A DNA stretch of 64,000 nt from a virus: positions 1 through 64,000 of IMG/VR virus record IMGVR_UViG_3300042473_001540; one strand, given 5' to 3'. Both the position numbers and the translations under genes were made by a program. Positions 32,923 through 41,072 of the stretch are shown here, piece by piece. The notes beneath the pieces were generated by a model that was not told the DNA's origin, did no database searches, and saw only the letters and a list, made by a program, of their open reading frames with translations. Every line of letters begins with the position of its first letter. Within the stretch, counting starts at the first letter, position 1.

Positions 32923-33668
32923 CTTGCATTCCCTTCAAATCCAGCATCTTCCAGTTCTTTTTGGCAGTCAAACATGGCACGTTTGCCTTGACCCATATAC
33001 TTTTGCAGAATAGCCCGCACCTCGTGTGGCCATCCCATACCCGACCACAGTTTTTTAGCATTTAAACAACGCAAGAGCGGCAGAGTGGGGCTGTAGTCAA
33101 TCCATAAAACCCTTACTTCAGTAGGCATTCCTTCAAGTGACTCTAGCTGATTACCCCATGCTCTCAACTCGCCAGTGATGGTTTTTGGTGCACCGTGTAG
33201 TGAGACTAGTTTGTTTTCCATGCAAAACAAATCATGCACTTTCTCAGGAACATGTTCCAGTGATGAGAGTTGATTTGTCATACAAGAGAAATTGGCACCA
33301 ACTGATTTGGGACAGTGTTCAAGGCTTTCTATGTTGTTATTATCGCATTTGAAATCTCCGCCCACATGTTGAGGCGAACCCAACAAACTGGTGAGTTGGT
33401 TGTGGCCACACTTGAAATCTCTACCTACCCAAGAGGGTGCGCCTTCTAGACTCACCAGATCGGTATGCTGTACAGCAAAATCGTAGCGTATTTTTCCAAA
33501 CCTTACCCGCAAGGTTTTTATACCTGGCTTACCATCAAGGTAAGATTTCTCCTTGCTCTTGACACTGCCTGTGCAGGATATCAATCCTGTGTTGGGATCA
33601 ACAGAGAGTTTACCTGTGTGAGAGTAATATTTGTCAAAAGTTTTTTTGATCCCGGCTAGATCTACCAT
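32916..33668 (-). CDS. LRR-like array protein 2
   Basis: 250 residues, with about seven LRR-like units (LTSLLGSPQHVGGDFKCDNN, LSSLEHVPEKVHDLFCMENK). The region before the tail (LPLLRCLNAKKL) is conserved through the family. Tail KYMGQGKRAMFDCQKELED. Overlaps both neighbours by 7 bases. Confidence 0.85.
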   Translation of the reverse strand: MVDLAGIKKTFDKYYSHTGKLSVDPNTGLISCTGSVKSKEKSYLDGKPGIKTLRVRFGKIRYDFAVQHTDLVSLEGAPSWVGRDFKCGHNQLTSLLGSPQHVGGDFKCDNNNIESLEHCPKSVGANFSCMTNQLSSLEHVPEKVHDLFCMENKLVSLHGAPKTITGELRAWGNQLESLEGMPTEVRVLWIDYSPTLPLLRCLNAKKLWSGMGWPHEVRAILQKYMGQGKRAMFDCQKELEDAGFEGNARW

Positions 33669-34279
33669 CGTGCATTTCCTTCAAATCCAGAGTCTTCCAA
33701 ATCTTTTTGGCAGTCAAACATGGCAGCTTTGCCTTGACCTGCATATTTGTTCATGATTTCTTGAACCTTCTGGGGTGGCTCCGATTCATCAACCCTATGC
33801 ATGAATACAATTTTTTTGGCAACCAATGCACGTAGCAAAGGCAAAGTGGGCGAATATTGTAACACTAGTCGCCCTAAACCTTCTTGCGGTATGCCTTCAA
33901 GACTTTCAAGTGGATTGCCCACACAACTCAAAGATCCAAGAACTTTTTTGGGTGCACCTTGCAAGCTCTTGAGCTGGTTGAACCCACATAAGTAGTGTTC
34001 GCCAACAGCATCAGGACCGCCTTCAAGAGTTTGTAAATTGTTCTCAGTACAACGAAATTCATTGTAGACATATTTGGGAGATCCTTGAAGGCTTGTGAGC
34101 CCCATGCCCCCCACATCAAATCCTTCCACTTCATAAAAGCCAACTGGCAACTTCTTAACATGCAACATAAGCGTTACGTAACCTTTTGTGCTTATTGTTC
34201 CATCAGAATTGATTACAATGCTTTCATTACATTGAAAATAATCATCAAAAGTTTTTTTGATGTTATCAACGTCTACCAT
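33662..34279 (-). CDS. LRR-like array protein 3
   Basis: 205 residues. Units LTSLQGSPKYVYNEFRCTEN and LKSLQGAPKKVLGSLSCVGN; SPTLPLLRALVAKKI; tail KYAGQGKAAMFDCQKDLED with one K-to-A change (GKAAMF) and GFEGNARW. Same 7-base couplings. Confidence 0.85.
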   Translation of the reverse strand: MVDVDNIKKTFDDYFQCNESIVINSDGTISTKGYVTLMLHVKKLPVGFYEVEGFDVGGMGLTSLQGSPKYVYNEFRCTENNLQTLEGGPDAVGEHYLCGFNQLKSLQGAPKKVLGSLSCVGNPLESLEGIPQEGLGRLVLQYSPTLPLLRALVAKKIVFMHRVDESEPPQKVQEIMNKYAGQGKAAMFDCQKDLEDSGFEGNARW

Positions 34280-34911
34280 TTTGCATGATCCTCAAATCCA
34301 GCGTCTTCCAAATCTTTTTGGCAATCAAACATGGCACGTTTGCCTTGGCCAGCATATTTGTTCAAAATTGTCTGCACTTTTCCCTTCTCCACAGTGTGAG
34401 TGTCGTCAGCAGGCTCTAAAAATATATGCCTTGCTGCCAAGGTACGTAAGAGAGGCAAATGTGGTAGATACGGTAACCAAGCTGCATTTTCCACTTTCAA
34501 CGGAAATCCATCCAAGCTTTTCAACGGATTACCAATGCAATTGAAATTATTGGGTATCTGGACAGGTGCCCCCTTCAAATCAACAAGTTGATTATGGTCA
34601 CAGTAGTAGTTCCAACCTACAATTTCTGGCCCCCCACTAAGGCTTTTGAGCATGTTACGTGAACAGTCAAAACTCACGCCCACTTCAGGGGGACAGCCTT
34701 CCAAGGTTACTAGTGCGTTCTCATCTAACGATAGATTTTCAGTTACAGCTTTGAAGGCAACTGGCAGTTTTTCAAAACGTGTATAGTGGAGATTCAACAA
34801 TTGAATATCGCCATTTACTGTTACCAGTCCATCTGATGAAACTTTTGCACTGTTGTAGTCAAAGCTGAAATGGTCTTTCAATAACTGCAAGATTTCTCGT
34901 TTGTTTACCAT
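34273..34911 (-). CDS. LRR-like array protein 4
   Basis: 212 residues. Starts MVNKREILQLLKDHF. Units LVTLEGCPPEVGVSFDCSRN, LVDLKGAPVQIPNNFNCIGN; LPLLRTLAARHI; tail KYAGQGKRAMFDCQKDLED + AGFEDHAKW, ending K-W instead of R-W. Confidence 0.85.
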   Translation of the reverse strand: MVNKREILQLLKDHFSFDYNSAKVSSDGLVTVNGDIQLLNLHYTRFEKLPVAFKAVTENLSLDENALVTLEGCPPEVGVSFDCSRNMLKSLSGGPEIVGWNYYCDHNQLVDLKGAPVQIPNNFNCIGNPLKSLDGFPLKVENAAWLPYLPHLPLLRTLAARHIFLEPADDTHTVEKGKVQTILNKYAGQGKRAMFDCQKDLEDAGFEDHAKW

Positions 34912-35564
34912 CTGGCGTTGTCCTCAAATCCGGCATCTTCCAATTCTTTTTGACAATCAAACATAACACGTTTTCCTTGCCCCAAATATTTTTCCAAAAT
35001 GTATAACACCTTCCAGGCATCGCTGCCCTCGCTTTGATACGGCCAAAAAATAATCTCTGGTGCCACCAATGTGCGCAACAAAGGCAGCTGAGTATCATAA
35101 GTGATATACAAACTATCTCCAATTTTTTGAGGAAAGCCCTGCAAGCTCTCTAGAGGATTGGCTGAACAATTGAACACACTGGGGATTTCTCTAGGTGCCC
35201 CTTCCAAATCCTTCAATTGATTTTTACTGCAATTATAACTGCCGCCAAATGTGGGTGTTTGTGTCGTGCCTATTGTTTTGGGTCCAAACTTCAAACTTTT
35301 GAGTTCATTATTGTCACACTCAAAATTCTTACCAACAGTTTCTGGACAACCCTCTAGTGTCTTGAGTTGGTTGATGCTGAGCATCATACTGCCTTCAATG
35401 TGAGAAAATTTCACCGGTAGTTCTTGAAAAGAACTGTGAAATTTGTTGTATAACACAACGTCTCCCATGACACTGACTTTGCCAGCTGGATCAACAATGG
35501 GGTCCCCATCTACCATGAAATGTTGAGTTAGCGTGTTCAACACATGCTGTTTGACGTCTACCAT
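34905..35564 (-). CDS. LRR-like array protein 5
   Basis: 219 residues. Units LKTLEGCPETVGKNFECDNN and LKDLEGAPREIPSVFNCSAN; LPLLRTLVAPEI; tail KYLGQGKRVMFDCQKELED + AGFEDNARW. Confidence 0.85.
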   Translation of the reverse strand: MVDVKQHVLNTLTQHFMVDGDPIVDPAGKVSVMGDVVLYNKFHSSFQELPVKFSHIEGSMMLSINQLKTLEGCPETVGKNFECDNNELKSLKFGPKTIGTTQTPTFGGSYNCSKNQLKDLEGAPREIPSVFNCSANPLESLQGFPQKIGDSLYITYDTQLPLLRTLVAPEIIFWPYQSEGSDAWKVLYILEKYLGQGKRVMFDCQKELEDAGFEDNARW

Positions 35565-36163
35565 CTTGCATTTCCTTCAAAGCCCGCATCTTCCAGTTCT
35601 TTTTGGCAATCAAACAGGGCACGTTTGCCTTGTCCTGCGTATTTGTAAAATATTCCTTCAATTGTTAGAAGTTTGCTTTGCATAACATTGTGGGCATACA
35701 GCATTAGGCCCTGTTGGCAGTTCAAAGCTCGAAGCAAGGGCAATTTATTGTGATAATTTATGCTCAAGTGTTGGCCTACTCGTTGGGGAAACCCAGCAAG
35801 ACTCAACACTGGAACCTCTTGTCTAAATCCCACACGACCTGAAACCTCAAGGGGCCCACCTGTCATGTCTTTCAAAGGATTTTTGTTGGCAGTGAATCTG
35901 CCTCCCACAATCTGCGGACAACCTTCAAGACTGGAGAGTCCACATCTGTCTAAAATCAAACTGGCATGGCAAACGCCAAATTTTACAGGCAGTTTTCCAT
36001 TGGGAAACGGTCCTTGTATGGCCAAGAGCACACCATATCCTGGTGTGATCTCCTGCACATTTACTATACCACTATCTTCAATTTGAAAGCGCACCCGGTT
36101 GTCTGCCTCACCATTACGAAAATAAGTGTTCAACATGTGCTGAACTTCTTGTTTGTCTACCAT
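35558..36163 (-). CDS. LRR-like array protein 6
   Basis: 201 residues. A different N-terminal half (VRFQIEDSGIVNVQEITPGY) shared with protein 7. Fewer clear LRR units (LSSLEGCPQIVGGRFTANKN). LPLLRALNCQQG; tail KYAGQGKRALFDCQKELED. Confidence 0.85.
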   Translation of the reverse strand: MVDKQEVQHMLNTYFRNGEADNRVRFQIEDSGIVNVQEITPGYGVLLAIQGPFPNGKLPVKFGVCHASLILDRCGLSSLEGCPQIVGGRFTANKNPLKDMTGGPLEVSGRVGFRQEVPVLSLAGFPQRVGQHLSINYHNKLPLLRALNCQQGLMLYAHNVMQSKLLTIEGIFYKYAGQGKRALFDCQKELEDAGFEGNARW

Positions 36164-36756
36164 CTTGCATTTCCTTCAAATCCAGCATCCTCTAGATCTT
36201 TTTGACATTCAAACAGGGCACGCTTGCCCTGTCCTTTGTATTTTTCAATTATTTCTTCAATGGGATTAGTGTTAAAGGATGATGAGCTCAATATTACACC
36301 ATCTTGGCAAGCTAACGTGCGCAGCAGCGGCAACTTGTCATGGTAAGGCAGTTTAGCATAGTCACCCACCCTATCAGGAAAACCATCCAAACTCTCTAAT
36401 AGGTTTTTCTGCATCCCAAGCCAAAACCTACCTGTGACTTCTTTGGGCCCACCCTTGAAATTTTTCAATTGATTGCCAAGTGCAACAAAATTGCCTTGGA
36501 TTACAGGGGGACAACCAACCAAGTCCACGATTTGATTCCGGTCCAATTTTAAGCTGGCTTTGAACAAGCCAAATCTCACAGGCAACTGACCTCCAGGGAA
36601 GGGTTTGTCCTTAATAGTGCGGAGATGGCCGCGACCAGGAGTCAGCTCAAGCACATTAACCAAGCCCTCAGGACCTATGTCAAATTTCACAGCGTCATTT
36701 GGCTCAAAGAAAAAATACTCTGCCAACAGTTCCAAAATTTCCCTTTTGTCTACCAT
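36157..36756 (-). CDS. LRR-like array protein 7
   Basis: 199 residues. Subfamily of protein 6 (FDIGPEGLVNVLELTPGRGH, LVGCPPVIQGNFVALGNQL). LPLLRTLACQDG; tail KYKGQGKRALFECQKDLED + AGFEGNARW. Confidence 0.85.
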   Translation of the reverse strand: MVDKREILELLAEYFFFEPNDAVKFDIGPEGLVNVLELTPGRGHLRTIKDKPFPGGQLPVRFGLFKASLKLDRNQIVDLVGCPPVIQGNFVALGNQLKNFKGGPKEVTGRFWLGMQKNLLESLDGFPDRVGDYAKLPYHDKLPLLRTLACQDGVILSSSSFNTNPIEEIIEKYKGQGKRALFECQKDLEDAGFEGNARW

Positions 36757-37571
36757 TTGGCGTTCCTTTCAAATCCTGCGTCTTCCAATTCTTTTTGACA
36801 GTCAAACAGGGCTCGTTTGCCCTGGCCTGCGTATTTTTTCAAGATGGTTTCCACTTGAATATACTTGCCCCACAGCACAGGCCAAAAATTGACCTTCTGG
36901 GCTACCAAAAGCCGTAACAAGGGCAAATCGGATTTGTAACTGACTTCAATCAAATCAGGAGTTTGGGAGCCTAACCCCTCAAGATTTTCCAAGGGATTGT
37001 GATCAAAAATAAACTGCTTGGAAATATTCAAAGAGGCACCTTTGAGTGTTGTGAGCTTGTTGTTGGTTGCCCAAAAATATTCCACGGTCTGTGGTGCGTC
37101 TTGAAGATCAGTCAAGAGATTTTTACTGACATCAAACATACCACCTATTTGCAGGGGAGCACCTCGCAAACTCACTAAATTGTTGTTGTATGCAATGTAT
37201 TCTTGTGTAAAGTCTCGTGGACTTCCCAACAAATCTGAGAGTTTATTATTCTGGCAAGAATATTGTCCTTTTACTGTTTTTGGGCCACCAACCAAGCTGA
37301 TCAACTGGTTTTCACTGCAATCAAATGTGTCCAAGACAGTGTGAGGACAGCCTTCAAGTGTTTCCAACTTGTTCCTGTGACAGAGAAAATTGCCTTCCAC
37401 CACTCCAAATCTCACAGGCAATCGAGAGGTCTCTTTGCTCAACAAAATTGATCCATGAGCATCTACAACACCTGTATCATGTATAGTGAAAAGGGTACTT
37501 TCCCAACCAAAGTATTCATTCAGTAACTGACGAACAGTTGTTTTGTCTTGTGGGAATTCCTGGTTTACCAT
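36750..37571 (-). CDS. LRR-like array protein 8 (longest)
   Basis: 273 residues with about eight units (LETLEGCPHTVLDTFDCSEN, LISLVGGPKTVKGQYSCQNN, LVSLRGAPLQIGGMFDVSKN). LPLLRLLVAQKV; tail KYAGQGKRALFDCQKELED + AGFERNAKW. The extra units imply expansion and contraction by recombination between repeats. Confidence 0.85.
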   Translation of the reverse strand: MVNQEFPQDKTTVRQLLNEYFGWESTLFTIHDTGVVDAHGSILLSKETSRLPVRFGVVEGNFLCHRNKLETLEGCPHTVLDTFDCSENQLISLVGGPKTVKGQYSCQNNKLSDLLGSPRDFTQEYIAYNNNLVSLRGAPLQIGGMFDVSKNLLTDLQDAPQTVEYFWATNNKLTTLKGASLNISKQFIFDHNPLENLEGLGSQTPDLIEVSYKSDLPLLRLLVAQKVNFWPVLWGKYIQVETILKKYAGQGKRALFDCQKELEDAGFERNAKW

Positions 37572-38221
37572 CGTGCATTTTCCTCAAAACCCGCATCTTC
37601 CAATTCTTTTTGGCAGTCAAACAAAGCACGTTTGCCTTTGCCTGCATAACTGTTCAAAATTTTATGTAACTGCTGGAATTTTCCTTCGTTTCCTCGCTTA
37701 TATTGCATAGGCACAATAAGGTCCACATGCAAGGCTCCTAATGTTCTCAACAGTGGTATTGTGGGACTATACGTCAATGTTACCCAAGCAATGCTCTTGG
37801 GCAAGTGGTCAAGTGACTCCAGTGGGTTGTCTTGAATCTCCAGATTGTCAGATACTGTGTCCGGCAAACCTTGTAGAGAAGTCAACTTGTTGCTATTGAG
37901 AAGGATACTGCCACTGACCCAATGCGGAAAACTGGTTAACTTTGATAGCAAGTTGAAGCTGGCGTCGAAATCTCCTTCAATCTCAAATGGGCATCCTTCC
38001 AAGGTTCTTAGATTCTTGTTGTTGCAGGTGAAGGTACCATGCACCTTACTGAAACGCAAAGGTAACTGAGATTGAGGCCGCGTTAGGTGTAAGTCACCAG
38101 CCACAACAATCTTACCATCTTGATCAAACATCCAACCAGCTGGATATAAGGCATTGCTCTCTATCTTGAAGTTCTGGCTCAAGATGGTTTTGGTTTGTTC
38201 ATATTCCACATCACTTACCAT
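37565..38221 (-). CDS. LRR-like array protein 9
   Basis: 218 residues. Units LRTLEGCPFEIEGDFDASFN and LTSLQGLPDTVSDNLEIQDN; IPLLRTLGALHV; tail SYAGKGKRALFDCQKELED + AGFEENARW. First full-length member of the operon; its ATG overlaps the stop of the tail-only gene. Confidence 0.85.
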   Translation of the reverse strand: MVSDVEYEQTKTILSQNFKIESNALYPAGWMFDQDGKIVVAGDLHLTRPQSQLPLRFSKVHGTFTCNNKNLRTLEGCPFEIEGDFDASFNLLSKLTSFPHWVSGSILLNSNKLTSLQGLPDTVSDNLEIQDNPLESLDHLPKSIAWVTLTYSPTIPLLRTLGALHVDLIVPMQYKRGNEGKFQQLHKILNSYAGKGKRALFDCQKELEDAGFEENARW

Positions 38222-38358
38222 CTTGCATGCAGTCCTACGCCAGAGTCTTCCAACTCTTTTTGGCAGGCAAACAAAGCACGTTTGCCACTCTCTGAATCAA
38301 CATTGTAGGTGCCAAAAACATTGAACCAGCTCTCAAAATCTTCAATGGGCTGAGGCAT
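38215..38358 (-). CDS. Tail-only member of the LRR-like family (47 residues)
   Basis: MPQPIEDFESWFNVFGTYNV then SESGKRALFACQKELED and SGVGLHARW. It contains only the conserved C-terminal module, with no LRR units. The ATG overlaps the upstream stop (TAATG) and its stop overlaps the next start (ATGGTAA). Its existence as a stand-alone gene suggests that the tail is an independent functional module. Confidence 0.72.
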   Translation of the reverse strand: MPQPIEDFESWFNVFGTYNVDSESGKRALFACQKELEDSGVGLHARW

Positions 38359-38678
38359 TATTTGCCCAACTCATTCAAGGTGTCCACATCCACAAAAGTT
38401 TTGTCTGTGCCTGAGGTCATTATACAAGTGAGGCTCTCACTTTGTCCAGGCACGCTGAGAGTATTTGTTACTAAGATTTCTTTTTGAGGGTTGATCCATA
38501 CTGACACCATCTGGGTTTGAAACTGACTTACAATAACAGGCTGGTAATTTTCCTTCTTAAACATAGCAAAAGCTTGGCTTGTGGTTGTGCAAAGTTTTTT
38601 GCTGTCAACAGGGGTCCAAGCTTGGGCACATGATATGGTTAGCAGAGAAAAAGCTAGAGACAAAATGGGGAGACGCAT
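38358..38678 (-). CDS. Secreted protein heading the LRR-like operon
   Basis: About 106 residues from ATG after AAGGACTTTCTG. Signal peptide MRLPILSLAFSLLTISCAQA (either lipobox-like ISC or cleavage after AQA). The mature part is beta-rich with two Cys. Unknown family. It is the first gene after the late-type octamer at 38702-38709, in one transcript with the ten family genes. Confidence 0.6.
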   Translation of the reverse strand: MRLPILSLAFSLLTISCAQAWTPVDSKKLCTTTSQAFAMFKKENYQPVIVSQFQTQMVSVWINPQKEILVTNTLSVPGQSESLTCIMTSGTDKTFVDVDTLNELGK

Positions 38679-38701
38679 CAGAAAGTCCTTGAGGTTTTTC
38701 C

Positions 38702-38709
38702 TATTTATC
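38702..38709 (-). promoter_or_regulatory. Late-promoter-like octamer of the LRR-like operon
   Basis: Minus strand GATAAATA, 24 bases before the secreted-protein ATG. Confidence 0.5.
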
Positions 38710-38714
38710 AAAGG

Positions 38715-38743
38715 TTGACGGTGGCGAAAAAACCGCGTATAAC
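38715..38743 (+). promoter_or_regulatory. Sigma70-type promoter of Leu-Gln-Leu tRNAs
   Basis: TTGACG, 17 bases, TATAAC, divergent from the LRR-like operon. Confidence 0.6.
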
Positions 38744-38805
38744 AATGATGTTGAAGCGCACTACACGGTGTGTGGCAAACAAAAGGAGACTATATACTAC
38801 TGGAT

Positions 38806-38891
38806 GCCCTGGTGGCGGAACGGTCTACGCGGATGACTCAAAATCATCTCCTCTTACGAGGTTGGGAGTTCGAATCTCCCCTAGGGCACCA
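38806..38891 (+). tRNA. tRNA-Leu (CAA)
   Basis: Acceptor GCCCTGG/CTAGGGC, loop CTCAAAA in GATGA/TCATC, long variable arm, T-loop TTCGAAT, CCA encoded. Confidence 0.9.
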
Positions 38892-38912
38892 AAATTTTGG
38901 AAGTGACTTTGA

Positions 38913-38988
38913 TGGGGAGTAGCTCAATTGGTGGAGCATCCGACTTTGAATCGGAAGGCCGTGGGATCGTACCCCACCTCCCCTACCA
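38913..38988 (+). tRNA. tRNA-Gln (TTG)
   Basis: Acceptor GGGGAG/CTCCCC with a T-T first pair, loop CTTTGAA in TCCGA/TCGGA, CCA encoded. T-loop ATCGTAC. Confidence 0.83.
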
Positions 38989-39010
38989 ACTTTTAAGACT
39001 TGTACCATGT

Positions 39011-39084
39011 GGCCCTGTATCCCAATTGGCAGAGGAGACAGACTTAAAATCTGTTAGTTGAGGGTTCGAATCCCTCTGGGGCCA
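39011..39084 (+). tRNA. tRNA-Leu (TAA) with short variable loop
   Basis: Acceptor GGCCCTG/TGGGGCC, loop CTTAAAA in ACAGA/TCTGT, T-loop TTCGAAT. The variable region is only about five bases, whereas bacterial Leu tRNAs have a long arm, so identity may differ from the anticodon. Confidence 0.72.
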
Positions 39085-39147
39085 TATTCCCTTATAGGAT
39101 AGGTTCTCCGGTTCGGAGATTATATTTTTCAATTATTTTCCCTGTTA

Positions 39148-39177
39148 TTGTGTATGTCTTGGAACACCAGCTATAAT
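39148..39177 (+). promoter_or_regulatory. Promoter with leaderless arrangement
   Basis: TTGTGT, 18 bases, TATAAT, six bases before ATG 39184. Confidence 0.45.
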
Positions 39178-39183
39178 TCCTAT

Positions 39184-39873
39184 ATGACATACCTAGATAT
39201 ACAACAACATCACAAGCCAAATCATAAACATCCTTTCAAGAATCTGCTGTTCACCTGGTTCAATGAAGTCTACTCCCGGGAGCTCACAGCTAAGGAATAT
39301 TATCTCCAAATCCCAGGCATGAGTGGAAAAAAGTATCGCTATCTCATGAACAAAATTTCCAGCAGCTTGGAGGAAGCTCGCTACTTGGAAATAGGCAGTT
39401 GGAAAGGCAGCACACTTTGCAGCGTGTTGAGCAACAATAGGGTGCAAGCCACAGCCATTGACAATTGGAGTCAGTTTGATGGCCCCAGGGATGAATTTTT
39501 TGCCAATGTAGACAAGACAATCCAGCTGGGAACCCAACTCACAGTGTTGGAAAAGGATTTTCGTTCAATTGACTATAGCACTCTAGGCAAGTTCAACATG
39601 TATTTGTTTGATGGTCCACACACTGCACAAGATCAATATGATGGCTTGATGATGGCCCAACCCGCTCTAGATCCTGATTATCTTCTTGTGGTAGATGATT
39701 GGAACTGGCCGCCTGCTAGAGAAGGAACACATCGAGCCTTGAGAGAATTGGGGGCTGAGGTCAGCTATATCACAATTATGACCACACCAGATGGCAGTCA
39801 TCCCAACAATCATAGTGAAAACAGTGATTGGCACAATGGGTATTTTCTTGCTGCGGTTTCCAAGAAAGCTTGA
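39184..39873 (+). CDS. Class I SAM-dependent methyltransferase (Methyltransf_24-like)
   Basis: 229 residues. ARYLEIGSWKGSTLCSVL is motif I, then AIDNWSQF (motif II acid), KFNMYLFDGPHTAQDQYDGL and DYLLVVDDWNWPPAREGTH. This is the Methyltransf_24 pattern, whose members are often found with glycan or secondary-metabolite genes. The ATG at 39184 is chosen because it sits at the expected transcription start. Substrate unknown. Confidence 0.78.
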   Translation: MTYLDIQQHHKPNHKHPFKNLLFTWFNEVYSRELTAKEYYLQIPGMSGKKYRYLMNKISSSLEEARYLEIGSWKGSTLCSVLSNNRVQATAIDNWSQFDGPRDEFFANVDKTIQLGTQLTVLEKDFRSIDYSTLGKFNMYLFDGPHTAQDQYDGLMMAQPALDPDYLLVVDDWNWPPAREGTHRALRELGAEVSYITIMTTPDGSHPNNHSENSDWHNGYFLAAVSKKA

Positions 39874-39898
39874 CAGTGTTGATATGATAGTGTAATAT
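39870..39898 (+). promoter_or_regulatory. Sigma70-type promoter of tRNA-Gly
   Basis: TTGACA, 17 bases, TAATAT; overlaps the methyltransferase stop. Confidence 0.65.
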
Positions 39899-39908
39899 AG
39901 ATGTGTAA

Positions 39909-39994
39909 GCGGCGTTAGCTCAGGGGTTAGAGCACAAGTCTTCCAAACTTGAGGCGAATAGGTTCCATCGGTTCGAATCCGATACGCCGCTCCA
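39909..39994 (+). tRNA. tRNA-Gly (TCC) with extended variable region
   Basis: Acceptor GCGGCGT/ACGCCGC, loop CTTCCAA in CAAGT/ACTTG, T-loop TTCGAAT, CCA encoded. The variable region is about 15 bases, unusual for Gly. Confidence 0.8.
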
Positions 39995-40081
39995 TTTAAA
40001 CTTACTAACAGTTTTTGAGACGCATACTATCGTGTTTGTTTTTGATTGTGTTAAACTTAAAATTACTACAAACATTCGTAG

Positions 40082-40109
40082 TTGACGTTGCAGAAAAGAT
40101 CAATATAGT
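40082..40109 (+). promoter_or_regulatory. Sigma70-type promoter of tRNA-Arg
   Basis: TTGACG, 16 bases, TATAGT. Confidence 0.6.
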
Positions 40110-40124
40110 AAAACTACAAGTTAA

Positions 40125-40248
40125 GGATCCGTGGTCTAATTGGATAAGGCAAGAGCCTTCCGGTCCCGCAGGTAGCATTCAAGGTTCGAATCCTTGGGGA
40201 CCGCTCCTAAGCTCTTCGATGGGGGTTCGAATCCCTCCGGGTCCGCCA
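40125..40248 (+). tRNA. tRNA-Arg (TCT) with 47-base insertion in the anticodon loop
   Basis: Acceptor GGATCCG/CGGGTCC, D-arm GTCTAATTGGATAAGGC, anticodon stem AGAGC/GCTCT, T-loop TTCGAAT, G73 and CCA. The loop is CTTC + 47 bases (40161-40207) + TAA; without the insert it reads CTTCTAA (anticodon TCT). The insert itself has an acceptor-like stem CGGTCCC/GGGACCG and a complete T-arm CAAGG(TTCGAAT)CCTTG, i.e. a tRNA minihelix. Confidence 0.72.
40161..40207 (+). other. tRNA-minihelix insertion in tRNA-Arg
   Basis: Acceptor-stem plus T-arm of another tRNA, lacking D- and anticodon arms, ending CTCC. Could be a recombination product of two tRNA genes or a mobile tRNA-like piece. Confidence 0.6.
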
Positions 40249-40280
40249 CTTACTACACTCTTATAAAAGAACCCAACCTA

Positions 40281-41072
40281 ATGCAACCACTCACCCCCGA
40301 TCAAACCCAACGCATAAAAGAATTATGGCATCAAGCCGAAGGAATTGTGATCTTGGCTGGTGCCGGCATGAGTGTAGACAGTGGCTTGCCAGATTTTCGA
40401 GGCGCCACAGGCTTGTGGACCGAGGCCAAAGAAAACTTTCTCAAGAAAGCTACAGCCAAAAGTTTTGACACCAATCCCCTTGAGGCTTGGAACTTTTACG
40501 TTGGCCGCATGATTAAATATCAAGACACTGTCCCACATGAGGGTTACAAGATCCTCCTGGATCTCCTACAATCACACAACAAAAAAAGTTTTGTAGTAAC
40601 CAGTAATGTTGATGGCCATTTTTTGAAAGCTGGTTATGACCCACAATATCTCTATGAGATACATGGCAATCTGCGAAAAATTCAGTGCACTCAACCCTGT
40701 TGCCGAAACTTACCCTCTATGCCAAAATTTTCTTCCCTGCTCACCTCAGAACAGGAAATCCCCAAATGCCCCTACTGCAACAAGAATGCTCGACCAAATG
40801 TGCTGATGTTCAACGACCCAGGGATTGTTTGGACACAAATTGATCAAGGTCAAGAAAATTTTCGGAATTGGGCAGCATCAAAGATGGAGGTTTTGGGTAT
40901 TGAAATTGGTGCAGGAACTGGAATCCCCAGCATTAGGATCTTTGGTCAAGAACGCACCACTAACTTGATTCGCATCAATCCACATGAGTTTGAAACTTCA
41001 CGTACAAGTGATTTAGGAATCTCTGCCGGTGGGTTAGAAGGGATACGGGCCCTAGAGAGGGCTGTGGGCTAG
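40281..41072 (+). CDS. Sir2-family NAD-dependent protein deacylase
   Basis: 263 residues from ATG at 40281. Sirtuin motifs: ILAGAGMSVDSGLPDFRG (NAD site), SFVVTSNVDGHFLKAG (TQNIDGLH equivalent), YEIHGNL (catalytic His), a zinc site (CTQPCC..CPYC) and PNVLMFND, GTGIPS. It removes acyl groups from lysines using NAD+ and releases nicotinamide, which the phage Nampt could recycle. Some Sir2-domain proteins are NAD-depleting defence effectors, but this one has a full deacylase layout. Confidence 0.88.
   Translation: MQPLTPDQTQRIKELWHQAEGIVILAGAGMSVDSGLPDFRGATGLWTEAKENFLKKATAKSFDTNPLEAWNFYVGRMIKYQDTVPHEGYKILLDLLQSHNKKSFVVTSNVDGHFLKAGYDPQYLYEIHGNLRKIQCTQPCCRNLPSMPKFSSLLTSEQEIPKCPYCNKNARPNVLMFNDPGIVWTQIDQGQENFRNWAASKMEVLGIEIGAGTGIPSIRIFGQERTTNLIRINPHEFETSRTSDLGISAGGLEGIRALERAVG

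Noticed and set aside
32317-38221. CRISPR array, suggested by regular repeats
   Set aside because: The repeats are coding and fall at gene ends about 600-800 bases apart.
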